DNA from: Pegea sp. RAD2-039 | Lineage: Eukaryota > Chordata > Thaliacea > Salpida > Salpidae | DNA: 64,000 nt | Direction: 5' to 3' | Assembly: GCA_034620365.1 (NCBI GenBank) | Contig: JAQGEQ010000344.1 | Span: 62,001-126,000 of the forward strand | Part shown: positions 38,954 to 54,724 of the stretch, one piece after another | Numbering within the stretch: position 1 is the first letter of the stretch | Layout of the letters: each line of letters begins with the position of its first letter | The notes under the pieces: generated by a model | The model's database searches: none | Told to the model about the DNA's origin: nothing | The model's input: the letters and a program-made list of their open reading frames with translations, nothing else | Made by a program: the position numbers and the translations under genes

Positions 38954-39564
38954 CCTACTATTTCATCGATAAAATAATTTAAACAGCAAAACGTAACAAC
39001 TATATAAGTCTATGCGAGAGAGTGAAGAAAAAGTGATCATGGTTTTCCTAATAAGCATATTTCGCCACAATATTTTTTTACTGTTTGTTACTTTACTTAA
39101 TTTTATTCAAGTTTATTTATTTCAAATATTATTAATAATATGTTTTTATTATTAAAGTACTTTTGCGAAAATTGCTTAAATTTTTGAATAAAATAAATTC
39201 AATTAAAAATATTGTGCTAAAATATATTGATTTTATCTTTAGTTTTTATCAAAAGCTGATCAAAACAATTATTATTTTAATAGTTTTTAACCTAAAGACT
39301 ATTAAAAAAAAACAAATACATTTAGTTTGTTGTAAGAAAAGCAATGATGTTATGCTAAATAAAGAACGAATATATTAAATGATAACTCTGTTACGTAAAG
39401 ATTATAATATTATTATTATAAATAAAATTATGAATATTACTTTTGTATACTTTGTCTCACCAAGTACGTTAACCAAAATGGTCGATTTAATGTTTTTATC
39501 ACAAATTGATGTCTTCAGCAAAAGTTATCAACTATATATTGGCGGGTAAGACTTAGTGTTTACA
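38954..39564. promoter_or_regulatory. Divergent intergenic promoter region with an E2F-like site
   Basis: FAAH (-) and the 39.6-kb gene (+) are transcribed away from this 610-bp interval, so it should hold both promoters. It is AT-rich except for TTGGCGGG (39539-39546), an E2F-like motif 18 bases before the + strand ATG. No TATA box can be told from the background. The open frame at 39163-39378 has no homology. Confidence 0.45.
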
Positions 39565-42500
39565 ATGTATAGGTCGATAGAACCTATTATAGATATACTT
39601 CGTCGAAGTAATTTCTACACAAATTTGTTTATACAAACTGTAGAAGAAAAAACTAAAAAACGACAAAAAAAACTGTTAAATGAAGGTAGTGACCAGGTCA
39701 GATTTGTAATTTATTTCTTCTTTACTTGGTTTACAGTCAATTTTTTTGTAAAAATTTAATTTTTTTACTATTTAAAGTACATACAGTTCAATTTAAACTA
39801 GATACTAATTCAAGGAATTAGTATCAAAATATATTTAAGTAAACAATATTTTTACAAAATCCGAAATATTGAAATTTCAGTTCTTTTTGTAGTTTATTCA
39901 TTAAACTTTAAATATAATTTTGTGTTTCTATATGTAGATAAACTTATATAATAAACAACTTAGATTTTAGTTTATTACTTCAATAGTTAACAATTAGAAT
40001 ATTCGTGTTTACCTTGTTTACTTGTTAATCATATATTTGTCGGTAACAGTAAAAATTCATTTCGTAAAATTTTTAAAAACATTCTAACTTTATTCGTTCA
40101 AATCTTATTTTGCTTTATTAGTTTAATTTGTTTCGTTTGTTAAAAAATAAACTTGATGAGTTTAAGTGATTATTTTAAATTTCTTATAAATATAATGAAT
40201 AATTTTTAATTGATTTTAGATAACTTCAAAAGATAAAGAATCTGATGGAAGTTTTGGATTTGATAATAGTTTCTTTGACGAAGAAAACGATTCAAATTTA
40301 AATATTTCGAACCTAAGCGATTACGAACACAAGAAAGCTGAGTTTATCGAAAAAAATCTTCTAGATTTTACATTAGAAGATGAAGATGAAATTACTGCAG
40401 AGTTTGAAACAGAGAAAAAAATTGAACAAGTTTCAACAGAAGAGGAATATACAAGATTTTTGATGTTAAGAAGAATGCAAAGTTCACCAATAGAAATGGA
40501 TACTGATGTAGAAACAGATGATTTTGTCAACAATTGTGATATGGGTATAAAAGATGTTAAAAGTGAAATCAAATTAGGTTTGTCAATTTTAATTTAGTTA
40601 ATTGTAAAAAGTTTGATGATTTGAAATATGTAATGTTAGAATTTTTATTCAAACTTTCTTTTCTCTTCTACATAAAAAATCTAACTCGATTTTATTCTAA
40701 CTTAGAACCAATTATAATTAAAGATGAAGTTACTTACGAGGTAGAAAAAAAAATCAAACAAGAAATCAAACCATTACAAGACACAAATTTAACAAGTATA
40801 AAAATAGAATCAGAACAAACAAAAAGAGAAAATTTATCTGGTATACAGTTTATATATTGATAAAGTTATTAGCTTTTTACCTTATCCCAAATTCTTCTTA
40901 TAAATAAACGACATCATAATAACAGATTTTATTAAACAAATACAGAGGACAGACCAACAAAAAGTAACCAGTTAGAGGACAAACCAGCAACAAGTGACCA
41001 GTTAGAAGACAAACCAACAACAAGTGACCAGTTAGAGGACAAGCCAACAGCAAGTGACCAGTTAGAACACAAACCAACAACAAGTGACCAGTTAGAGGAC
41101 AAACCAACAACTAGTGACCAGTTAGAAGACAAACCAACAACAAGTGACCAGTTAGAGGACAAACCAATAACAAGTGACCAGTTAGAGGACAAACCAACAA
41201 CAAGTGACCAGTTAGAGGACAAACCAACAACAAGTGACCAGTTAGAGGACAAACCAATGACCAGTTAGAGGACAAACCAACAACAAGTGACCAGTTAGAG
41301 GACAAACCAACAACAACTGACCAGTTAGAGGACAAGCCAACAACAAGTGACCAGTTAGAGGACAAACCAACAACAAGTGACCAGTTAGAGGACAGACCAA
41401 CAACAACTGACCAGTTAGAGGACAAGCCAACAACAAGTGACCAGTTAGAGGACAAGCCAACAACAAGTGACCAGTTAGAGGACAGACCAACAACAAGTGA
41501 CCAGTTAGAGGACAAACCAACAACAAGTGACCAGTTAGAGGACAAACCAACAACAAGTGACCAGTTAGAGGACAGACCAACAACAACTGACCAGTTAGAG
41601 GACAAGCCAACAACAAGTGACCAGTTAGAGGACAAACCAACAACAAGTGACCAGTTAGAGGACAGACCAACAAAAAGTGACCAGTTAGAGGACAAGCCAA
41701 CAACAAGTGACCAGTTAGAGGACAGACCAACAACAAGTGACCAGTTAGAGGACAAACCAACAACAAGTGACCAGTTAGAGGACAAGCCAACAACAAGTGA
41801 CCAGTTAGAGGACAGACCAACAACAACTGACCAGTTAGAGGACAAGCCAACAACAAGTGACCAGTTAGAGGACAAACCAACAACAAGTGACCAGTTAGAG
41901 GACAGACCAACAACAAGTGACCAGTTAGAGGACAGACCAGCAACAAGTGACCAGTTAGAAGACAAACCAACAACAAGTGACCAGTTAGAACACAAACCAA
42001 CAACAAGTGACCAGTTAGAGGACAAACCAACAACTAGTGACCAGTTAGAGGACAAGCCAACAACAAGTGACCAGTTAGAGGACAAACCAACAGCAAGTGA
42101 CCAGTTAGAGGACAAACCAACAACAAGTGACCAGTTAGAGGACAAACCAATAACAAGTGACCAGTTAGAGGACAAACCAACAACAAGTGACCAGTTAGAG
42201 GACAGACCAACAACAACTGACCAGTTAGAGGACAAACCAACAACAAGTGACCAGTTAGAGGACAAACCAACAACAACTTTGACAGCCACAAAACAAATTG
42301 TAGTGAAACAAGAAGCTGATTTTCGAGGTATTTCAACTCAAATCTTTTATTTTAATTTCAGTTTTTTGATGATATTTTAGTTTCTTGTCCGATTTGTTCT
42401 CGTTCTTTCTCCAACTCTAAAACTCTCAACAAACATTTGGATTTCTGCGCAAATAAGATCGAGAAAAAAGAATCTCTTAGAAAAAGGTTATTAGTTGGAT

Positions 42501-42916
42501 TAATTTCAGGTTGATTACTTCACTTGATACATTTGTAATTGTTGTTTAGAAAAAGATCATTTCAACAACAGACGCCTAATAAAGCAGCTTCTAGAAAAGT
42601 AAGTTGAAACTGAAGTCGGTTTTTTTATTATTTAAATCTTTTTCAGTCGAAACTATCAATTGATTCTGTTAAAGATTCCACGTAAGTTTTCAAATTCGAT
42701 TTTAAATGATTCCTTTTATTGATTTTAAATTATTTTAAAGTGTGAAGAAAGGAAGACGAAGCAAACAAGTAACTTGCTTATTAAAAGTCTTCTCATAATA
42801 ATTTTATAAAATTTCTATAGATTCATAAGAAAGAAAGTTTACCTCCGAGGTTAGTTGATTTTATTACAATTTAAAGTAACATTTAGATAAATTATGAATC
42901 AATTTGTTTAGTTGAA
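39565..42916 (+). CDS. Repeat-rich zinc-finger gene; first exon resembles the HELLS N-terminus
   Basis: Exon 1 (ATG 39565 to about 39698) gives a helical segment with LRRSNFYTNLFIQTVEEKTKK, similar to the N-terminal coiled coil of HELLS. Exon 2 (40220-40575) is acidic (DNSFFDEENDSN, TLEDEDEITAEFETE). Exon 3 (about 40707-40841) is Glu/Lys-rich. Exon 4 (from 40946) is an array of DQLEDKPTTS repeats. Exon 5 (from about 42381) has CPICSRSFSNSKTLNKHLDFC, a C2HC finger of UBZ4/Rad18-like layout. Small basic exons follow (KKGRRSKQ, HKKESLPP) and a stop falls in the next segment. Splice phases are consistent except for a frameshift inside the array near 41257. It could be a separate gene of unknown function, or the 5' part of HELLS through alternative splicing (exon 1 ends in phase 0 and could join the exon at 43787). 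Confidence 0.55.
40946..42275 (+). repeat. 30-bp coding minisatellite (DQLEDKPTTS), about 44 copies
   Basis: Tandem unit gaccagttagaggacaaacc followed by aacaacaagt. It translates on the + strand as DQLEDKPTTS with few substitutions (K/R, T/A, T/I). No in-frame start codon occurs within it, so + strand ORF callers miss it, while long - strand open frames (up to 392 codons) are shadows. One unit near 41248-41270 is 23 bp instead of 30, shifting the frame and creating a TAG. Confidence 0.97.
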
Positions 42917-43467
42917 TCATTTGCAAAGATTCTCATGATTTCGAGAAAAACTAGAATTGAAAAGTTTCATCTCAATTGAAGTCACGTGTTCAAATTTTGA
43001 TTCAATCTCCTTATAAAATCTAAATCTCGATTTAAGGATGTAGTTGATGTCATAGTTTGATAAAAATCACAAAAAACCTTTCAATGAAAATCTGTCACAA
43101 CATGATAATACCAACAACCCACAAAAGTTCATTAACAACATAAATTTGTGCAAACTTCTCGACTAACAAAACCGAGACAACTTGCTGTTGGTTTTCTGTA
43201 GGAATAATTTATTTATATTTTTGTACAAATTCTTAAAAAGTGTTTCCAAGCAACAAAAGTTAATTTGATAAAAGGTTTTAATGAGACGGGTAGTAAGAAA
43301 GTAGATAGGCGGAAGTAGTTTTGTACGATGCTTCCGTTTCTTTCGATGGGAATATTTACTTCTAGTAGCTTGTAGTCGATTTTCAGATAATTAATAAACC
43401 GATCAAGTTTAGATGAGGTGCAATTTCTGATAAAAACTTCCGTTTTCATCTCATCAGCAATCCTCCG
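42917..43467. other. Linker between the zinc-finger gene and the HELLS region
   Basis: AT-rich and without clear exons. The following array and the HELLS exon lie immediately downstream, so it is either an intron or a short intergenic/promoter region. Confidence 0.4.
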
Positions 43468-43745
43468 GTTTGTCAAGATGTCAACAAGAGTCCTCTGATC
43501 TCTCAAGATGTCAAAAAGAGTCCTCTGATCTCTCAAGATGTCAAAAAGAGTCCTCCAGTTACTCGAGATCTCAAAAAGAGTCCTCTGATCTCTCAAGCTC
43601 TCAAAAAGAGTCCTCTGATCTCTCAAGATGTCAACAAGAGTCCTCTGATCTCTCAAGATGTCAAAAAGAGTCCTCTGATCTCTCAAGATGTCAAAAAGAG
43701 TCCTCTGATCTCTCAAGATGTCAAAAAGAGTCCTCTGATCTCTCG
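43468..43745 (+). repeat. Second 30-bp array upstream of HELLS (SRCQKESSDL)
   Basis: Nine to ten copies of tctcaagatgtcaaaaagag followed by tcctctgatc. On the + strand it can read as SRCQKESSDL. Whether it is translated is unclear: a splice acceptor (gggatgcag at 43778-43786) follows it, so it may be intronic or 5' UTR. The - strand frame at 43213-43764 is a shadow. Confidence 0.9.
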
Positions 43746-43782
43746 AGCCATCCACCAGAGTCATATTGTAGTCTTAAAAGGG

Positions 43783-47396
<3,614 letters not shown>

Positions 47397-47499
47397 ATGA
47401 TTCAATCATTTTCATACTTTTTTATAAATTTCGAAAAAATTTTATAATTAAGATCTTTTTATTCGATTGTTCTTCTCTTTTAATCGATAGTTCTTCTAT

Positions 47500-47735
47500 T
47501 TATTCGACTGTTCTTCTATTTATTCGACTGTTCTTCTATTTATTCGACTGTTCTTCTATTTATTCGACTGTTCTTCCATTTATTCGACTGTTCTTCTATT
47601 TATTCGACTGTTCTTCCATTTATTCGACTGTTCTTCCATTTATTCGACTGTTCTTCCATTTATTCGACTGTTCTTCCATTTATTCGACTGTTCTTCCATT
47701 TATTCGACTGTTCTTCCATTTATTCGACTGTTCTG
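47500..47735. repeat. 20-bp tandem array in the HELLS 3' region
   Basis: About twelve copies of tattcgactgttcttctatt, the later copies with ttccatt. It starts about 100 bp after the HELLS stop and precedes AATAAA, so it probably lies in the 3' UTR. The 138-codon + frame is a repeat artefact. Confidence 0.93.
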
Positions 47736-47794
47736 CTTTTCTCCTTTTATTAAAACTGATACTGAAGAGAAATTTGTTTCTTAATATCTTAGAA

Positions 47795-47800
47795 AATAAA
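47795..47800 (+). terminator. Likely HELLS polyadenylation signal
   Basis: AATAAA about 400 bp after the stop codon and just before the downstream retroelement. In DNA this AT-rich the motif alone is weak evidence; position supports it. Confidence 0.5.
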
Positions 47801-47835
47801 GTTTAAACAAGTTAGTTTTCAACTAGTTGATTTAT

Positions 47836-49045
47836 TACAATAAACGCGAAGCAGGGTGCCTGAAAAGAGCACCTCTTGCTAACACACATTCTCACAAATA
47901 ATACCTTTCATTAAGATTGATGCATATAAAGAAAACTAGATGTAGTTACAATCTAATTACATAATAAATTTATTGATGGAATATTCGTTTGAGGGAAGGT
48001 CTAATGGAAAAGAAATCATCGAATTAAAGCTCAATTAAATTGTGGATAATTTTAAAATTAATTAAGAAATTGAAGAAACTGAGACGACGTTTATAACTAT
48101 CTTATTTAATATTAAGTTTCCTGCATACTAATCTCGTAAATGTTACCTGAACAGACTCGATTTTTTTTATATCACTAACTTGATATGGCATCCATGCACT
48201 GACATTGTATTCAAGAATTGAAGGTACGTACAATTTGAAAAGATTGATAAAAAAGCATGGGTCCTTAGAATTAAGGGTCTTTATAATAAGGAAGACAAGG
48301 TTGATTGATTTTTCAAAGATTTTGGAAACATAATTGCGCCATTTAAAGTCAGATGGTAGAGTAATGCCAAGGTCAAGGACCGAAGATATTCGTTGAATAA
48401 TAAATTTATTGATGGAGTAATGGTTCAAGGAATTTGCAGCTGGTTTACAGGAGAAAGTTATAAGTTCAGACTTTGTGGTACTGGATTCTGAGTTGCCAAT
48501 TCGTAGACCAGTTTTCTACAATGTGTAGTGCAGTTTGAAGTTTTGAAGGATTACAAAATAATAGCTTGATATCATCTGCATACACAAACACACTGATATC
48601 ATCTACTACTACTAATCTTCTGATGAGGTCTTCGATGAAAATTAAAAAGAGAAGGGGACCCAGAACGGAACCCTGAGGAATACCACTATTGATTACCCTC
48701 TGGTGACTTGACTAGGAGTACATAAACATCTTTCAACACGAGTTTGTTGGTTTCTACCTGATAAGTAATTTTCAATAATGAGCTTGTTGTGTGGGACAGA
48801 ATCAAACGCTTTAGTAAAATTGAGGTTAGAAGGTTGTAAGCTCATTAAGAAAAGTGAGATGTTAAGTCAGGGAAGATCTCCTCTTCACAGAGCCATGCTG
48901 GATATCAGATATTAGATGGTGCTCCATCAAACGACTGGTCATATGATTGTGAATGATATGCTCTTGAATTTTGCAGATAACTGAAGTCAGCGAAACTGGT
49001 CTGTAGTTCAGTGCGGTGTTTCTGGGACCCTTCCTTGTCACTATT
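47836..49045 (-). mobile_element. Non-LTR retrotransposon, 5'-truncated (copy 3, longest RT)
   Basis: On the - strand, reverse transcriptase motifs in order: NYRPVSLTSVICKI (about 48960-49010), LISDIQHGS, FTKAFDSVPHNKL (48785-48815, catalytic Asp), GIPQGSVLGPLLFLIF (48640-48690), VYADDIKL (48570-48595) and the C-terminal LEYN...W.PY and RLVCRKL segment (48102-48250). The 3' UTR and the block near 47850-47900 match copies 1, 2 and 4. Small indels break the frame, so it is inactive, but motif codons are better kept than in copy 2. Confidence 0.92.
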
Positions 49046-49711
49046 TAGTTATCAACTAACAGTGGTCTTAAAATAATTAACTCATTTATTTCAAGTTCTT
49101 TTTGGGGCAGAGTATTTCCTTTATAATAGTCTTCAATTATACTCATAAAATATTTGCTAATATTGTGTTTAAGACTTGCTGAAATTAGAAACAAAAAAAG
49201 GTTCTTGAATTTTTGACCGAATATTTCTTTTGTTAACATCTTTATCTGAATTATTAGAGAATTTAAAAAATAGAAGTTTTCCAAGTTGTTTAGAGTTTAC
49301 ACTTCCAAAATCAATTAACTTTTCGAATCTGAAGCTTTTATAAATCTTTGAAATCTTTTTACACAATGATAGAATATAAAGAAGAAATCATATATTTGAT
49401 AAATAAGTTTCTAAAACAGAGGAATATTGCGAAAGTTGGCTTGCCACAAAACTTGATGTAGGAAATATACAATTTTGAGTGTAATATAAGTTGTTGAATG
49501 ACAAGTGAAAGTTGCTCGATTAAAAGATCTTCACTGTCATCACACTGCCATTTGTATTCAGATGTTTACAAATTAATAATTTGTCCTTTCAGGTTATGAT
49601 TGAAGTTGTCAAAGACGGTACAAGTCAGTTGAAGTACCCCAAGTAGCTAGAAATTAAGTGAAAAGTTCTCTAATTTAAATAAATTGTTCTAAAAGTGACA
49701 ATAGAAGATAT
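49046..49711. other. Interval between retroelement and RAB33
   Basis: No coding signal; open frames at 49045-49284 and 49169-49366 (-) have no recognisable similarity. It includes the RAB33 3' UTR. Confidence 0.5.
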
Positions 49712-51843
<2,132 letters not shown>

Positions 51844-51871
51844 TATCAAGAAAATTCACCTCAAATAGATC

Positions 51872-51880
51872 TCTAAATGA
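51872..51880 (-). promoter_or_regulatory. Orphan 3' splice site in the RAB33 leader
   Basis: On the - strand, TTTCATTTAG precedes the RAB33 ATG by about 30 bases, with no obvious upstream leader exon before the MRPL20 stop. It could accept a spliced leader, as in ascidian operons. This is inferred from position only. Confidence 0.4.
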
Positions 51881-51983
51881 AAATATGAAATATTAACAAA
51901 TTTATATTTAATATCTATTTATTTAAATCAAATAGTTCAAAATGTAATCATAATTTCCACAAGTCAACAAATTGTTCAAGAAA

Positions 51984-52436
51984 TTAATAATCCAGTTTTT
52001 TTGTAAAAGATCTTTCAGGCAAAGGAATATGATTTTGCCAAATTCCTTCAATGAGAGTACGTTGAGATAATTCCACTAATTGTTCAAAGGTTCTTGGTTC
52101 ATATATCGACATATAAACCAACATCTTATTGCTTAATCGTACATCAGCTTTTCGTAACCCATCACTAAATCGCTTGAAATTACTGCCATGTTCATGTAAA
52201 GCAGCATCTAGTCTTGTAGTTCTTAATACCTTATCACTTTCACTTTTAACTTTTCTAGAGTTTGTTTCAGCTAACAAAGCATGCCGAACATATCGTACAG
52301 CTAAACAATATCTATTTCTTGCTGTAACTTTATTAAACACTCTTGAATGTTCAAAAACTTTTTGCTTTTTCCAGTATCTATCAAGCTTCTTTGGAGCCAA
52401 TTTATTTGCATTGATAACAATTTTACTTGACGACAT
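51984..52436 (-). CDS. MRPL20: Mitochondrial ribosomal protein L20 (bL20m)
   Basis: Large-subunit mitoribosomal protein that binds 23S-like rRNA. Intronless, 150 codons from the ATG at 52436, close to the usual animal length. The bL20 core is visible: LDRYWKKQKVFEHSRVF, ARNRYCLAVRYVRHALL, RTTRLDAALHEHG, LSNKMLVYMSIYEPRTF and LVELSQR. The N-terminus is rich in Ser/Lys and could serve as a weak mitochondrial presequence. RAB33 follows on the same strand after 140 bp. An open frame extends three codons upstream of the chosen ATG without another ATG. Confidence 0.93.
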   Translation of the reverse strand: MSSSKIVINANKLAPKKLDRYWKKQKVFEHSRVFNKVTARNRYCLAVRYVRHALLAETNSRKVKSESDKVLRTTRLDAALHEHGSNFKRFSDGLRKADVRLSNKMLVYMSIYEPRTFEQLVELSQRTLIEGIWQNHIPLPERSFTKKLDY

Positions 52437-53976
52437 TTTTAACACTTCAAATATTTTAGCTGAAAAGGAATTAAAAAATAAATTTTATATTTTGATATCT
52501 ATAATATTTCTAATTCATCATAAAAAAGACTAATAAGTAAATATAAATTTTAATAATCTTTTTATTTCAATATTATTAATTACAGATTTATTATATAAAA
52601 GCTAAATAAAGATTATATGACAATTTAAAAACTTATAATTATATTATTAGAATATTATTCTAAATACAAAAATATAGAGAAAACAATAATTATTATAATA
52701 TTATGTAAGCCAAAAATATTAAGAAATTATAAGAATGAATAACAAAATATCAGGCAAAGCTATAGAAACAGATATAAAAACCCTAAAATAACTTTATATA
52801 ATTATAATAAGATATCAGCATATGACAATCAAACTGAAATAAATTGACAACAGTTTATTAAAGAACAGATTTTATAAAAATAAATATTTTTAGAAATATT
52901 TTTGAGTATAGAATTTATTTTTACTATAACCCAAGTGCAAACCAAAGTGACTAAAAATTAAATTTTTAAATTAAAGCTAAAATAAAGATTGAAAAGAAAT
53001 ATTTTCTTACAGAACACAAAATTTTATTCATCTAAATTATGATTTATCAATAAAAGATTTTGTTTAAATTGGAAATATACAAAATTGTTGGAAAAAGAAA
53101 ACAATAAAATGATAATTATATCAAAGAAAACTTTGCAGACAAAATTTCAAAGTTTTTTTATAAATACATAAAATAATTTCCAATATATTCAATGCTAAAT
53201 TAAACAAAAAATAAATAACAAACAGATAAAAATAAATATGTATTAAACAATTAAATAATCTAAAAAATGATTATAATCATAATCAAAGCCGTAAAAACAT
53301 GTTCAGTTTTTTAATAGTTAAATTTTGAAAATTATATTACAACAAAAAAGTTTTCTAAATATAACAATTGTTAAAATAAACAAATTTAATTATTTGATTA
53401 ATCGACTTAATAAAAAATTCTATCAAATATAGAAAGATTTATAATGATATAGCAGTTATACATCGTATTTTAATTTATTTACAAGATAGGGTCAAACAGA
53501 TTTGGGTCTGTACATTTGATGAAAATCGTATGGATAAAATGGACCATTTCAATTTTAGCAGGAAATTGAAAACAATGTGTGAACTGTTCATAAGAAAGCA
53601 AAAATAACAATTTTAACAACATCTTGTCAATTTATTATAAATAGCAAAGGTTTATGAATGTAAGACAAAATGTAAAAACTTTTATAATTTTCATTATAAG
53701 CTAAATGAACTAAGGAAACACCTTTAGAGCTTAAAGTTACACTTTTGAAAATTTCTTACACATATTCGAAGGCTATCATTTTTTTAACTATATTATATTA
53801 TCATTTGAGAGATTTGAGAGATTTGTGCTCCAAAAAAAGTTTATATTAGCAGTGGTTCAAAATGCAAAGATCGTTTATAGATGAATTATATAATAAAAGG
53901 ACTGGGTTGACTCACAAAAGATGTTGATGGTTCTTCTCCATACTGCACGATCTGATGCAAGTTGACACAACTAAGA
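52437..53976. other. Upstream region of MRPL20; AT-rich intergenic
   Basis: Extremely AT-rich; no exon or repeat family recognised. It includes the promoter for the MRPL20-RAB33 pair. Confidence 0.5.
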
Positions 53977-54047
53977 ATGTATATTTATTTATTTATTTCA
54001 AGAAATGCGAAGGAGGGTGTCTGAATAGAGCACCTCCCGCTAACACA
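53977..54047 (-). mobile_element. Non-LTR retrotransposon 3' tail (copy 4)
   Basis: About 70 bp matching the terminal block of copies 1-3 ('gaagga...tgaatagagcacctcccgctaacaca') with the same ATTTATTTATTT tail at its left edge. This is the shortest 5' truncation. Confidence 0.8.
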
Positions 54048-54608
54048 GCCAGGATTTTACTAAGTTCTTGCACCTTTTTTTTAATTACCCCATTTTTGCT
54101 GCTAGGTAAAGGTTTGCCATACATCAAAGTTTTGAGTTAACCTAACGGAGCTTGTGTTTCGTAAGCAAGTCTTGGGTGCTAAGTAAGTTAAGCAAAGTAG
54201 AGATGAAATCTTGCCAATTGATAAGGAGAAAGATTTGATAGATGAAGTTTAGGAGACGTTAGTGACGATTGTATGTGATTCAAGAATTGTTTATTACTAA
54301 AATAAATTGATCTTATAAATATATTGAAAATGTTAAAGCAAAAAAATATATATATCCAAAAATTTGAGTTGTCAAATACATGTGTAAATAAATATACAGG
54401 TATATATAATATTAAGGAAATAACATAAATATAACATATAAGAAATAACATAAAATTATACAATATAAAGGAAATAACAATTTGGATATAATAAAATGAA
54501 TTCTAACTGAAATATAAAAATGATAAACATTTATTTCAAATTGAAATAAATTTCATATAAATGTGAAACTAAAGTAACTGTTTGGAATTCATAATTTCAT
54601 TTCAAAAG
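54048..54608. other. Noncoding interval
   Basis: AT-rich with no supported gene; it may contain the 3' UTR of the exon at 54609-54724. The frame at 54188-54463 (-) is hydrophobic but AT-driven. Confidence 0.45.
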
Positions 54609-54724
54609 TTAAAATTCACTTTCTTGAATTCTTTTTTCAGCCTCAATGCTATTGATTGCATAGGCAGCTACTTCTACAAACTTTACATAAAAGTTACGCT
54701 GATTAAATTCAGATGTAAGAATAC
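54609..54724 (-). CDS. Probable terminal exon of an unidentified gene
   Basis: After a good acceptor (ATTATTAG) the - strand reads ILTSEFNQRNFYVKF, VEVAAYAINSIEAEKRIQ and ends ESEF with a stop. Base composition and an amphipathic, non-repetitive peptide differ from the surrounding AT-rich DNA, which suggests real coding sequence. A possible 13-nt micro-exon (about 54811-54823, PRDT) lies upstream with GT-AG borders and matching phase. I could not find the rest of the gene with confidence and do not recognise the family. Confidence 0.45.

Noticed and set aside
40946-42275. Possible CRISPR array
   Set aside because: Direct tandem units without spacers, in a eukaryotic gene.
41111-42289. 392-codon - strand open frame with SSNWSLVVGL repeats
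   Set aside because: Antisense shadow of the 30-bp + strand coding array; it switches repeat phrase at the 23-bp unit and has no start or splice support.
43213-43764. 183-codon - strand frame with LRDQRTLFDI repeats
   Set aside because: Shadow of the 30-bp array; the non-repeat part has no coding character.
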